NCBI GenBank assembly: GCA_025352785.1
Contig: JANXSD010000125.1
Location: 1-47,158 of the forward strand
Direction: 5' to 3'
Origin: Bacteroidota bacterium
GTDB taxonomy: Bacteria; Bacteroidota; Bacteroidia; AKYH767-A; OLB10
Length of the DNA stretch: 47,158 nucleotides
In this document: positions 9,643 through 17,889 of the stretch, in pieces
How positions within the stretch are numbered: the stretch's first letter is position 1
How the letters are laid out: each line of letters opens with the position of its first letter
Translations under genes and position numbers: made by a program
The notes under the pieces: model-generated
The model's input: the letters and a program-made list of their open reading frames with translations, nothing else
Told to the model about the DNA's origin: nothing
Databases searched by the model: none

Positions 9643-11186
9643 TGAGCATCGATTGGTATTGGGACTCCGCGTTTTACCTTTTGAAGCCAAATGATTGGAA
9701 TACTCAATAACAGAACAATTCCCACAAACCAAAAAGCATCAATATAACTCAAAAGAAATGTTTGTTTTAGGATTGAACCTTCCATTGCTTTTAAAGCTAA
9801 TTGTTGAGCCTCCATATCAGCATACCCTTTAGATTTAAAATTCTGCAAAAGCAAATTCATCCTTTCCTGAAAGGCAGGATTGTAAATATCAAATTGACTT
9901 AATAAAGTATTTCGATGAAAGCCTTGTCGTAGATGTAATAACGTTGTAATAATTGCAATTCCGAAGGAACCACCTAATTGTCGCATCATATTATTTAATC
10001 CTGTTCCTTGAGCAATATCTTTTGGTTCTAGACTACCAAGAGCTAACGTAGTAAGGGGCACAAACAATAAACTTAATCCAACACCGCGCATAATTAATGG
10101 TAGATAAAAATCACTTTCACCTGAACTAAGATTTGATTTTGAAAGTAAATAAGTGAAGAGGAAAAACATTAGAAATCCCAATGACGCCATTATTTGTGGT
10201 GGAAATTTTTTCTGTAACATCTTTCCAACAAATGGCATCATCAATATTGTTGCTAATCCGCCAGGAATTAATAGCATTCCTGTTTGTTGTGCACTGAAGC
10301 CTAATAAATTTTGACAAAAAACTGGGAAGATAAATACCGAACCAAACAATCCGAAACCCAACACAAATGTTGTTAGCATCCCTAATCCTAAAGAGCGATT
10401 TTTTAGAATTCGTAAATTAACTACTGGTGATGATGTTCTTAATTCGTGCCACACAAATGTTACACAGGATATGATAGAAAGAAATGTTAGCGCTGATATA
10501 TAAGTTGTTTCAAACCAATCTTCACTCTCTCCTCTTTCTAAAACTATTTGTAATGAACCAACACCAACTGTCAATAAAATAATTCCAAGCCAATCAACCG
10601 TAGTACTTTTAAATTGCAAAGCAGAATCTTTAATGTATTGTAAGGCGAGCAACATTGCAATGATTCCTAGCGGAAGATTTACATAAAAAATCCAAGGCCA
10701 TGAAAAATGATCCGTGATGTATCCTCCTAACGTAGGGCCTAAAGTTGGCCCCACAACAACACCTAATCCAAAAATTGCTGTAGCCATTCCATGTTGATCC
10801 TTTGGCCAAGTTTCGAGTAAAATTGCCTGTCCAGTTCCTAATAATGCACCGCCACCAATTCCTTGGATAAAACGAAATGCAACAAGTTCCCAAATAGTAT
10901 GTGCGTTACCACAAAAGAAAGATGCAACGGTAAATAGTATTATTGAAAATGTGAAATAATTTTTTCTTCCAAAACGTGCTGATAACCAACCTGACATTGG
11001 CAAGATAACAACATTCGCAATTGAATACGCAGTAATAACCCAACCAACATCTTCAAGCGTAGCTCCCAGATTTCCCATGATCTGTGGTAACGAAACATTC
11101 ACTACCGTAGTATCGATGAGCTCTAGCAAAGACGCCATAATCACAGTTAGTGTGATGATCCATTTTTGAAAACCAGTGACTGCCAT
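9639..11186 (-). CDS. DHA2-family MFS drug efflux permease (EmrB/QacA type)
   Basis: This 515-residue inner-membrane protein has about 14 predicted helices. Family motifs are present: ELIDTTVVNVSLPQI at 22-36 (motif D1), GWLSARFGRKNYF at 66-78 (motif A) and a long GxxxGPxxGPxxGG segment around 145-160 (motif C of antiporters). DHA2 transporters export hydrophobic drugs or other small molecules in exchange for protons. It is the last gene of a three-gene operon: the membrane-fusion gene ends 29 bases upstream and the outer-membrane channel gene comes first. Together they can form a complete tripartite pump. Substrates cannot be told from the sequence. Confidence 0.9.
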   Translation of the reverse strand: MAVTGFQKWIITLTVIMASLLELIDTTVVNVSLPQIMGNLGATLEDVGWVITAYSIANVVILPMSGWLSARFGRKNYFTFSIILFTVASFFCGNAHTIWELVAFRFIQGIGGGALLGTGQAILLETWPKDQHGMATAIFGLGVVVGPTLGPTLGGYITDHFSWPWIFYVNLPLGIIAMLLALQYIKDSALQFKSTTVDWLGIILLTVGVGSLQIVLERGESEDWFETTYISALTFLSIISCVTFVWHELRTSSPVVNLRILKNRSLGLGMLTTFVLGFGLFGSVFIFPVFCQNLLGFSAQQTGMLLIPGGLATILMMPFVGKMLQKKFPPQIMASLGFLMFFLFTYLLSKSNLSSGESDFYLPLIMRGVGLSLLFVPLTTLALGSLEPKDIAQGTGLNNMMRQLGGSFGIAIITTLLHLRQGFHRNTLLSQFDIYNPAFQERMNLLLQNFKSKGYADMEAQQLALKAMEGSILKQTFLLSYIDAFWFVGIVLLLSIPIIWLQKVKRGVPIPIDAH

Positions 11187-11215
11187 CGTATTTATAATTC
11201 GAGAAGGATAGATCC

Positions 11216-12253
11216 TTAGTCGATAGTTACTGAAACTTTTACACTCATTCCAGGTCGTAGATTATTAATCAACTGTTGATTTTCGTCAAATTTAATTTTC
11301 ACAGGAACACGTTGAACAACTTTAACAAAATTTCCTGTTGCATTATCTGGTGGAAGCAAACTAAATTTTGCTCCAGTAGCTGCCGACAGTCGATACACTT
11401 TCCCGGAAAATTTATTCTCCGAAAAGGCATCAACAATAATTTCAGCATGTTGTCCTTCTTTCATTTTATCCAACTGGGTTTCTTTGAAATTCGCCATCAC
11501 AAATACTCCTTCATTTGAAACAATAACGCACAACGGACTTCCTGCATTTACTAATTGGCCAAGTTGTATATTCTTTTTTGATGCACGTCCTGATGCAGGA
11601 GCAACAATTGTTGCATAAGATAATTGTAAGTTTGCATAATTTAAATCTGCACTACGTTGTACTTTCTGTGCTTGTGCAGATGCGATTTGTTGCTGAGCAG
11701 CGATCACTTGTTTTTGAGAAACTTGCAATTGATTATTTGCTATAAGTAATGCAACTTCATCGGATTCCTTTTCGGCTTTCGTAGCATCAAATTGAACTTC
11801 CGTAATTGATTTGGTCTTCAATAAATGATCATAACGATTAAAATCTTGCGTCGCTTTCCACAATCGTACTCTTGCATTCTCAATCCCTGATTGCATAACA
11901 CTAACATTACTTTGAGCAGTTCCAACAGTTGCTTGTGCAATTGAAATTCCAGCGTCAGCATTTTGAATAGCAGCATTAGCTTGGGCTACTTTTATTGATA
12001 AGTCACGGTCATCAAGTTTAATAAGGGTATCACCCTTTTTTATTAGGGCATTATCCTCAAAATTAATTTCCTGTACGTAGCCAGTAACCCGACAAAGAAC
12101 AGGGCTTATATCTGCATCAATTTGTGCATCATCAGTATCTTCATGATGTAAAGAATATATATATTTACTTACCCCATAACCAATAGAAGTTAATACAATT
12201 AGTATTAGAATAATGGGCATTAATTTACTTTTTGATTTTTCCTTTGACGACAT
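11216..12253 (-). CDS. HlyD/EmrA-family membrane-fusion (periplasmic adaptor) protein
   Basis: This 345-residue adaptor has one N-terminal membrane anchor (about 11-30) and a periplasmic remainder. The segment DDAQIDADISPVLCRVTGYV opens the barrel-sandwich hybrid domain. A long Ala/Gln-rich coiled-coil hairpin spans about 85-205, and the second lipoyl half-motif (APASGRASKKNIQLGQLV) lies near 215-235. It should link the permease to the TolC-like channel. It sits 23 bases after the channel gene and 29 before the permease gene, as expected for a pump operon. Confidence 0.9.
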   Translation of the reverse strand: MSSKEKSKSKLMPIILILIVLTSIGYGVSKYIYSLHHEDTDDAQIDADISPVLCRVTGYVQEINFEDNALIKKGDTLIKLDDRDLSIKVAQANAAIQNADAGISIAQATVGTAQSNVSVMQSGIENARVRLWKATQDFNRYDHLLKTKSITEVQFDATKAEKESDEVALLIANNQLQVSQKQVIAAQQQIASAQAQKVQRSADLNYANLQLSYATIVAPASGRASKKNIQLGQLVNAGSPLCVIVSNEGVFVMANFKETQLDKMKEGQHAEIIVDAFSENKFSGKVYRLSAATGAKFSLLPPDNATGNFVKVVQRVPVKIKFDENQQLINNLRPGMSVKVSVTID

Positions 12254-12276
12254 AATATTGGAAAGTATTTACTAGA

Positions 12277-13605
12277 TTAATATGTTTTTGAGAGCAATCC
12301 TGATGCTTTTAATAATCGATAATATGCATACTGAGTATCGGCAGTAGCATTTACTTTTTCGATACGTGACTTTAACAAAGCATTATCTGCCTCTTGCAAT
12401 TCAGTTTGCAAAACAAGTTGACTTCTATATTTATTTTCTGTAATACGGAAATTTTCCTCAGCCAAATCAACAGTGCGTAACAAAACTTTTTCTCTTACTT
12501 TAGATTGAGAATATACGATGAATGCTTGATTCACTTCGCTTCGAATTGCATCACTTAACTGTGCTTGTTGCGCTTTTGTTTGATCGATGTTTGCTTGTGC
12601 TTCAGTAATTATATGATGATTGCTATATAAATTTATTATATCAAAATTTAAATTAATCCCAACATCCCAAGTTGAGTTCCATTCATCTACCAAAGGAAAT
12701 ATTCTAGAATTAGGGCGAGAATAATAATAATTTGCACCAACACTTACTATAGGCCAATAACTGTTTTTTGCAATGTTATAATAATTTAAAGCAGTTTCGT
12801 TTTTTAATAAAAGCGATTGGATTTCTGGTCGTGATTTCAATGCAGCTGCATCGTATAAAGCAAAGGATTCAGTGGTAACAGGAATGAACAAACTCAGTGA
12901 ATCGACATCCAACTTTTGATTACCATCAAATCCAAGTAATAAGTTCATATTAAAATTTGCAACTTCATACGTATTATCAAGATCAATTTTTGCGAGCTCT
13001 GTATTCGATAATTGCAATTGCCATTTTAACACTTCATTATGTGTTGCGATTCCGTTTTTCTCCCAGTTAATTGCTTCATCAACTCTTTTTTGAGCAAGAG
13101 CAATATTCTCATTAACAATTTGATGAGTTTGACTAATTTTATAGAGATTGAATAATCCATTTATAACATTTATAACTACCTCTTGTGAATCTTTTACAGC
13201 ATCCACTTTTGACGCATCACGTAATAACTGTTGAGAAGCCATTGCATATTTTAATCTAAATCCACTAAAAACAGTTTCCCCTAAAGCAAGACGAGATGAA
13301 TAATTATTGGGGATGTTGGGAAATAATGCAACAGGATTTCCTGTGTTACCAAAATCAACTTTAAATTCTTCAATATCGCTTAAGCGAGTATAACCTGCCG
13401 ATAATTTAAGTGTTGGTAACGTTTGATCTATTGCTTGTTGAAATTTTGCTTTTGATGCATCCATTTTTGCTTTTGAGATTTGTAAAGTGTGGCTATTCGT
13501 TAATCCCATTGTTACAGCCTCTTGCAAAGTAATTTTATGAGGAGATTGAGCTGATGAATTTACAAATGACAATAAACCAAATAATAAAAAGAAGAAGCGA
13601 TTCAT
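12277..13605 (-). CDS. TolC-family outer-membrane efflux protein
   Basis: A 442-residue protein has a signal peptide (cleavage about after SSA at residue 19). It shows the two-fold repeated helical architecture of the TolC/OEP family: paired long Gln/Ala-rich helices, starting ITLQEAVTMGLTNSHTLQISKAKMDA and repeated in the second half before LQEADNALLKSRI. TolC proteins form the trimeric outer-membrane duct of tripartite pumps. Being first in the operon, it probably carries the promoter upstream; no regulator gene is adjacent. A dyad at 13673-13711 is a candidate operator. Confidence 0.88.
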   Translation of the reverse strand: MNRFFFLLFGLLSFVNSSAQSPHKITLQEAVTMGLTNSHTLQISKAKMDASKAKFQQAIDQTLPTLKLSAGYTRLSDIEEFKVDFGNTGNPVALFPNIPNNYSSRLALGETVFSGFRLKYAMASQQLLRDASKVDAVKDSQEVVINVINGLFNLYKISQTHQIVNENIALAQKRVDEAINWEKNGIATHNEVLKWQLQLSNTELAKIDLDNTYEVANFNMNLLLGFDGNQKLDVDSLSLFIPVTTESFALYDAAALKSRPEIQSLLLKNETALNYYNIAKNSYWPIVSVGANYYYSRPNSRIFPLVDEWNSTWDVGINLNFDIINLYSNHHIITEAQANIDQTKAQQAQLSDAIRSEVNQAFIVYSQSKVREKVLLRTVDLAEENFRITENKYRSQLVLQTELQEADNALLKSRIEKVNATADTQYAYYRLLKASGLLSKTY

Positions 13606-13966
13606 GATAATTTTATTTTTAAAGAGTTCATAAATTGTCCCTTCAATTTTTATTTTTCTGATTAAACTATTTATAATACTCAGTACATTATGTTACATCT
13701 TTGAGTACTATAATAGATTCCAATCTTATGGTAAAATTAGAACATTATAATACATGAGAAATAATTTTAATTCTCCTACATTTTCTTATTCATACTTCAT
13801 TTTACAAAAATTATTTAAATCATTTCCTATTCATTCCATTTATTAAAATGTATCTCAACAACTTCAAATCTTCTCATTTTTAGACTTTTTAAAAATCATC
13901 CTAGAAAAAATTAAACTATTGTTAATTAGTCACATAGGCATTTTCATCTTCTTGTTTCTAGGTGAT
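13606..13966. other. Intergenic region upstream of the efflux operon
   Basis: About 360 very AT-rich bases lie between the DUF4258 gene end and the TolC-like gene start. The only structure I can support is the imperfect dyad at 13673-13711. No open frame, RNA-like fold or clear TAnnTTTG promoter is visible, so the pump promoter is not located. Confidence 0.5.
13673..13711. promoter_or_regulatory. Imperfect dyad, possible operator of the efflux operon
   Basis: Ten-base arms ATAATACTCA (13673-13682) and TGAGTACTAT (13702-13711) match as inverted repeats at 9 of 10 positions across a 19-base spacer. They lie 68-106 bases upstream of the TolC-like start. A TetR- or MarR-like repressor site is possible, but no regulator gene is adjacent. 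Confidence 0.25.
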
Positions 13967-14380
13967 CTATTTACAATCACAGTTGAAATCATGATCTAAA
14001 TCTATCACTGTAATTATGCTTGCATCCGTCTTGCAATCACCTACTATAATTCTAACATGCTGATGATCGTGCGTCATTCCTTCTAAAGCGTATTTAGGAC
14101 AAGGACTTGCATTAGTTTCACTTTTAGCATAATTGATTTCACCATCGTGTAAAATATCTTTTATTTCTGATTCATCGATATGACGGCAATCCATTCTGCA
14201 TCTAGCATGCTTTGTAAAATAAAGATGATGATGCCTAAATTCTTTTTCACGATGATCAATTTTATCAGAATTACCAAGTTGATTTAGCTTATTTGATTTT
14301 CTAAAAAAAATCAAATAGATAATAACCATTATGATTAATAGTATAAGTTTTAAGTAACTACTTCTCGTTTTAGTATTCAT
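13967..14380 (-). CDS. Membrane-anchored DUF4258 protein
   Basis: This 137-residue protein has one N-terminal hydrophobic segment (about 11-26) followed by a DUF4258 domain (about 52-135). The domain shows the family pattern: FTKHARCRM near the start, a central I(K)DILHDGEI, and a terminal strand VRIIVGDCK followed by TVIDLDHD. DUF4258 proteins are small and mostly uncharacterised; some sit in toxin-antitoxin-like contexts, but I see no partner here. It has eight Cys, mostly in the domain and the CDCK end. It starts 32 bases after the SDR gene on the same strand and is probably cotranscribed with it. Confidence 0.7.
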   Translation of the reverse strand: MNTKTRSSYLKLILLIIMVIIYLIFFRKSNKLNQLGNSDKIDHREKEFRHHHLYFTKHARCRMDCRHIDESEIKDILHDGEINYAKSETNASPCPKYALEGMTHDHQHVRIIVGDCKTDASIITVIDLDHDFNCDCK

Positions 14381-14412
14381 TTAATCCTAATAAATAATTT
14401 TAAAAATTTCAC

Positions 14413-15201
14413 TTAAAGTGAACCCGTTCTTCCGCCATCAACAGGGAGATTAATTCCATTGATATATCCTGCTATTGGGCTAGCTAAAAATGCTATTACA
14501 GAACCAATTTCTTCAGGCATACCAAATCGTGCTGCAGGAATTTCATGTAGCATCTCTTGCTCCAAAGCCTCGTAAGGTCTTCCAGTTTGTTTCGATTTTG
14601 CACCTAACAATGTTGTTAAGCGGTTTGTTCCTGTTGCTCCAGGCAAAACATTATTCACTGTTATGCCGAATGGTGCTAGTTCAACAGATAATGTTTTCGA
14701 CCAATTTGCAACTGCTGCTCTTATAGTATTTGAAACACCAAGTCCTTTTAATGGTTGTTTTACAGATGTAGAAATTACATTAATTATTCTTCCGTAACGA
14801 GCTTGTTTCATCCCATCTACTACTGCTTGCATTAACAAATGATTACAAAGTAAATGTTGTTGAAATGCATTTTCGAAAGCCTCTGATGTCGCATTAACAA
14901 TGGGACCTCCTGGAGGACCGCCAGTATTATTTATTAAAATATGAATTTGATTTCCCTCCAAAATATAGGCTTTTGCAACTTGCGAAACTTGGTGAGGTTG
15001 CGTAAAATCCGCAATCAAATAATTATGTTTTTGTTGATGATTCGTTGCTAACTCCGTATAAACCGCTTTAAGTTGCTCTTCGTTTCTTGCCATCAATACA
15101 ATAGTTGCACCTAAAGCTGCTAATTCTATTGCGGCCGCTTTTCCAATTCCTTGTGTACTTCCACATACCAATGCGGTTTTCCCTGCCAGATTTAAATCCA
15201 T
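14413..15201 (-). CDS. Short-chain dehydrogenase/reductase lacking the YxxxK motif
   Basis: This 262-residue Rossmann-fold protein has the nucleotide-binding GSTQGIG loop at 14-20 and the structural NNTGG motif at 91-95. The usual catalytic Tyr-x-x-x-Lys is replaced: the aligned segment SNTIRAA puts Ser157 and Arg161 where Tyr and Lys normally stand, while Ser144/Ser146 could supply the usual Ser. The C-terminal PVDGG is typical of SDRs. A divergent SDR subgroup shares this change, so the reaction is uncertain. The gene is divergent from the 3-hydroxyanthranilate dioxygenase gene across 137 bases. A role near the kynurenine pathway is possible, but that is inference. Confidence 0.8.
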   Translation of the reverse strand: MDLNLAGKTALVCGSTQGIGKAAAIELAALGATIVLMARNEEQLKAVYTELATNHQQKHNYLIADFTQPHQVSQVAKAYILEGNQIHILINNTGGPPGGPIVNATSEAFENAFQQHLLCNHLLMQAVVDGMKQARYGRIINVISTSVKQPLKGLGVSNTIRAAVANWSKTLSVELAPFGITVNNVLPGATGTNRLTTLLGAKSKQTGRPYEALEQEMLHEIPAARFGMPEEIGSVIAFLASPIAGYINGINLPVDGGRTGSL

Positions 15202-15309
15202 AAATTATAAATTTTGGCTAATATCGGACAATAATCCCATTTGCCCTTTTTGAAAATCAGATATCTAGAATAGAAATTCATTTTGTTTCATTTTAGGCCA
15301 ACAGTTTAA

Positions 15310-15317
15310 TATATTTG
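15310..15317 (+). promoter_or_regulatory. -7 box (TATATTTG) for the HAAO gene
   Basis: This is a perfect TAnnTTTG box with 21 bases between it and the ATG at 15339. A TTTG at 15282-15285 could be the -33 element, but the 24-base spacer is longer than in the other promoters here. Confidence 0.5.
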
Positions 15318-15338
15318 TGAAGCAAAAAAAACTAATCT

Positions 15339-15866
15339 ATGGCACTTGCAGCACCTTTCAATATACAAAAGTGGATTGATGAAAATCGTCATTTGTTAAA
15401 ACCTCCTGTTGGTAATCAACAACTTTTTAAAGTAAGTGATGACTTTATTGTGATGGTTGTGGGCGGGCCAAATGCGCGTAAAGATTATCATTACGAAGAT
15501 GGTGAAGAACTTTTCTATCAATTAGAAGGTGATATAGTTGTTAGAACAGTTCAAGACGGCAAACAAGTTGATATAACAATTCGAGAAGGTGAAATGTTTT
15601 TACTTCCACCACACATTCCTCATTCACCACAACGTAAAGCAAATACTATAGGATTAGTTATTGAACGTGTTCGTAAAGAACATGAACAAGATTGCTGTAT
15701 GTGGTTTTGTGAAAAATGTGATCATAAACTTTATGAAGAATATTTTCAATTAGATGATATCGTTGTTCAACTTCCTAAAGTGATGAATAAATTTTATGAC
15801 AATTTAGATTTACGTACTTGCAAAAAATGTGGTGCTATAATGGAGCCACCAACTAAAGTGAATTAA
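15339..15866 (+). CDS. 3-hydroxyanthranilate 3,4-dioxygenase
   Basis: This 175-residue cupin opens the ring of 3-hydroxyanthranilate with O2, giving 2-amino-3-carboxymuconate semialdehyde in the kynurenine pathway. Iron ligands His51, Glu57 and His95 are all present in the expected spacing, with substrate-binding Arg47 and Arg99. The bacterial-type second metal site is complete: CEKC at 124-127 and CKKC at 161-164 form a rubredoxin-like knuckle. Length is normal for the bacterial enzyme. Other kynurenine genes (monooxygenase, kynureninase, ACMS decarboxylase) are not in the window; the ALDH8 gene may act downstream. The gene has its own promoter. Confidence 0.95.
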   Translation: MALAAPFNIQKWIDENRHLLKPPVGNQQLFKVSDDFIVMVVGGPNARKDYHYEDGEELFYQLEGDIVVRTVQDGKQVDITIREGEMFLLPPHIPHSPQRKANTIGLVIERVRKEHEQDCCMWFCEKCDHKLYEEYFQLDDIVVQLPKVMNKFYDNLDLRTCKKCGAIMEPPTKVN

Positions 15867-15868
15867 AA

Positions 15869-15889
15869 ATTACGAATTACGAATTACGA
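15869..15889. repeat. Three tandem ATTACGA units
   Basis: Three exact copies of the 7-mer ATTACGA begin 2 bases after the HAAO stop codon, in the short convergent gap before the flippase-like gene. It is a simple-sequence repeat with no visible function. Confidence 0.7.
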
Positions 15890-15914
15890 AAAAAAATCTT
15901 TTACTTTTTTATTA

Positions 15915-16979
15915 TTACAATTTTAGTTTCCCAATTTTAATGTGACCTCTCACCCATTTTGGCAAGAGAATAGCACCAATTAAGAGATAAGGATAATAGC
16001 TAATCATTCTCCAAAGCAATCCTAATGTTGGAGCTAATCCTTTGCTGATAAATTCTCCTAAGAAACCATTAAACATTACTTCTGCGATGCCACTTCCTCC
16101 AGGTGTTGGACTAAGTAAAATAATAATTCCCATCACTACTTGTTTTCCATAAACAACAAAATCAGCAAGCGGTTCTTGATTGTGAAATGCATGAATAATG
16201 CAATTCACAATTGAATAACGAGCCGTCCAAGAAATAAATGTTGTTGCCATTGAAATTATCCAATAACGCATATTTTTATTTTTTAATCCTTCAGATGCGA
16301 TGACCAATTGATCACCAGTTTCTAGCGCACCAGCTTTCCATCTTTTTAATAATCGTGTAGAAAATAAGGAGATAAGAATTCCTTTGATAAAATATGGATT
16401 TATAAATAATGCATACGCTACAAATAATTTATAAGCAAGTATTACAAAATAGATAACCCAAAATGTATAAAAGATACTTTCTCCTAAAACAGTATTAAGT
16501 TGTATTCCAGAAAAAAGAGCAGTTTTCCCTGCTACCAAATAAACTAATGGTGCCATCACTGCTAAAAATATTCCATCCAAAAAGGAAGAATTTAATATTG
16601 CCGTAATACTTTTTCCCATATTAATTCCTTCACGACTTAAAATCAGGATGGCGAAAAAAAATCCTCCACCAATCAATCCGGGTGCTAGTGCTGAGCTAAA
16701 TTCCCATAACATAATTACGATGAATGAACGATACCAATCTAATTTTTGATCCGTTAAAATTTTAATACGAATCATGTATGCAAAATCCCGTATGAAAACA
16801 GAAACCACGGCAAGCGATAACCAGAAGGTGGTGGAATTAGTCCATGTTACTGCATTAAAAGCATTGATATCAAATTCTCTAAAAAAAAGCCAAGCTGCCA
16901 CCATCACTCCAATTAATACCGGCCATAAGATCCGTTTAGGAGATAAATGGCGTAGTATTTCTCGGTGATCAGTCTGCAT
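15915..16979 (-). CDS. Flippase-like / LPG-synthase transmembrane-domain protein
   Basis: A 354-residue integral membrane protein has about eight hydrophobic segments. It fits the UPF0104 / lysylphosphatidylglycerol synthase TM family: a positively charged N-terminus, an internal FIRDFAYMIRIKILT segment, and a Gly-rich SPTPGGSGIAE motif near residue 300 that is highly characteristic. Only the membrane part is present, with no C-terminal aminoacyl-transferase domain, as in the flippase-like members. The cargo lipid is unknown. Its start overlaps the end of scpA by 11 bases, so the two are probably translated from one mRNA. Confidence 0.82.
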   Translation of the reverse strand: MQTDHREILRHLSPKRILWPVLIGVMVAAWLFFREFDINAFNAVTWTNSTTFWLSLAVVSVFIRDFAYMIRIKILTDQKLDWYRSFIVIMLWEFSSALAPGLIGGGFFFAILILSREGINMGKSITAILNSSFLDGIFLAVMAPLVYLVAGKTALFSGIQLNTVLGESIFYTFWVIYFVILAYKLFVAYALFINPYFIKGILISLFSTRLLKRWKAGALETGDQLVIASEGLKNKNMRYWIISMATTFISWTARYSIVNCIIHAFHNQEPLADFVVYGKQVVMGIIILLSPTPGGSGIAEVMFNGFLGEFISKGLAPTLGLLWRMISYYPYLLIGAILLPKWVRGHIKIGKLKL

Positions 16980-17784
16980 TGGTATTTGCTGGTGGTTGTG
17001 GTGCGCTTTCTAAAGTACATATAACAAAATCATTATATCCAGATTCACCCATGAATATTACAATGATTCTACTTTGCAATAATTCCAATAATGCAAGGAA
17101 AGTGAATACAGCATGTAAACGATTGTTACACTCTTCAAATATCTCCATGAAATTTAACTGTGGCTTTCTTGTCAAGCGGGTTGTGATATATTCACGTTGA
17201 TTTTCAATAGTATATTTAGGTTGAATAACAGTATGAATGACGCGATTTTGGCTATCATCAAATCGTGTCATAACCTTTTCGAAAGTGGCAATAAGTTTAT
17301 AGAGCGTGAGGTAATTAAGTTCCCCAGCATAACCTGTTTCCGTCGTTGTCGAAAGCTTAGAAATCTCTTGTTGAATATTTCCTCTAGCAAAGCGCATCAT
17401 CCGATCGTCTTCCATTACACGTAGATCTTCGGCTGCTGCTTTAAATTGTTTATAATCGAGAAGTTGTCGAATTAAATCCTGTCGAGGATCTATTTCATTC
17501 CCTTCCTCATCCTTTTCATAACGTGGTAGAAGAAGCCGAACTTTTATGCGCATCAATGTTGCAGCAACTAGTATAAATTCACTAGCTAGTTCTATATTTA
17601 AGGATTGCATTTGCTGCATGTACTCGAAAAATTCATTTGCTATTCCTGCAATTGGAATATCATGAATATCTAGTTCATCTCTTTCTATAAAAAATAGAAG
17701 GAGATCGAAGGGGCCTTCGAAGTGGGGTAATCTGATTTCAAAACTTTCGCTCACGGACATTTGGGGAATAATAAAAAAGGACAT
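16969..17784 (-). CDS. scpA: Segregation and condensation protein A (ScpA)
   Basis: This 271-residue protein is the kleisin subunit that bridges the heads of SMC and binds ScpB, helping chromosome condensation and segregation. The ScpA signature FEGPFDLLLFFIERDELDIHDIPI begins about residue 24. The C-terminal winged-helix part has the usual FLALLELLQSRIIVI segment. I prefer the ATG at 17784 over the internal one at 17760: it has a GGAAGG ribosome-binding sequence just upstream and lies 20 bases from a TAACTTTG box. scpB is not in the window. A 19-base palindrome covers the start codon. Confidence 0.92.
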   Translation of the reverse strand: MSFFIIPQMSVSESFEIRLPHFEGPFDLLLFFIERDELDIHDIPIAGIANEFFEYMQQMQSLNIELASEFILVAATLMRIKVRLLLPRYEKDEEGNEIDPRQDLIRQLLDYKQFKAAAEDLRVMEDDRMMRFARGNIQQEISKLSTTTETGYAGELNYLTLYKLIATFEKVMTRFDDSQNRVIHTVIQPKYTIENQREYITTRLTRKPQLNFMEIFEECNNRLHAVFTFLALLELLQSRIIVIFMGESGYNDFVICTLESAPQPPANTNAD

Positions 17785-17795
17785 TGAATGTCCTT
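17777..17795. promoter_or_regulatory. Palindrome over the scpA ribosome-binding site and start
   Basis: The arms AAGGACATT and AATGTCCTT (9 bases each) are perfect inverted repeats around one central base. In the mRNA this can fold as a 6-base stem (AAGGAC/GTCCTT) with a 7-base loop running into the start codon. It could be a translational hairpin or an operator. Confidence 0.4.
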
Positions 17796-17804
17796 CCTTT
17801 CGTA

Positions 17805-17812
17805 CAAAGTTA
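17805..17812 (-). promoter_or_regulatory. -7 box (TAACTTTG) for scpA
   Basis: A perfect TAnnTTTG box lies on the minus strand, 20 bases before the ATG at 17784. It supports the upstream start choice for scpA. Confidence 0.5.
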
Positions 17813-17836
17813 CAAAAAAGAGCTTTCCTGAAAAAT

Positions 17837-17874
17837 AAAAGAGGCTGCCTCGTTAACGAGACAGCCTCTTTTAT
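17837..17874 (-). terminator. Terminator after the beta-barrel gene
   Basis: A long GC-richer hairpin has an 11-base outer stem (17837-17847 with 17862-17872), one mismatch, then CTCG/CGAG around loop TTAA. On the minus strand it begins 16 bases after the beta-barrel stop codon and is flanked by TTTTATTTTT. It separates that gene from scpA. Confidence 0.85.
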
Positions 17875-17889
17875 TTTATTCTGTTGAAA

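Noticed and set aside
17737-17760. Internal ATG at 17760 as the scpA start
   Set aside because: Distance to the -7 box and the GGAAGG sequence favour 17784, although the family similarity begins after both.
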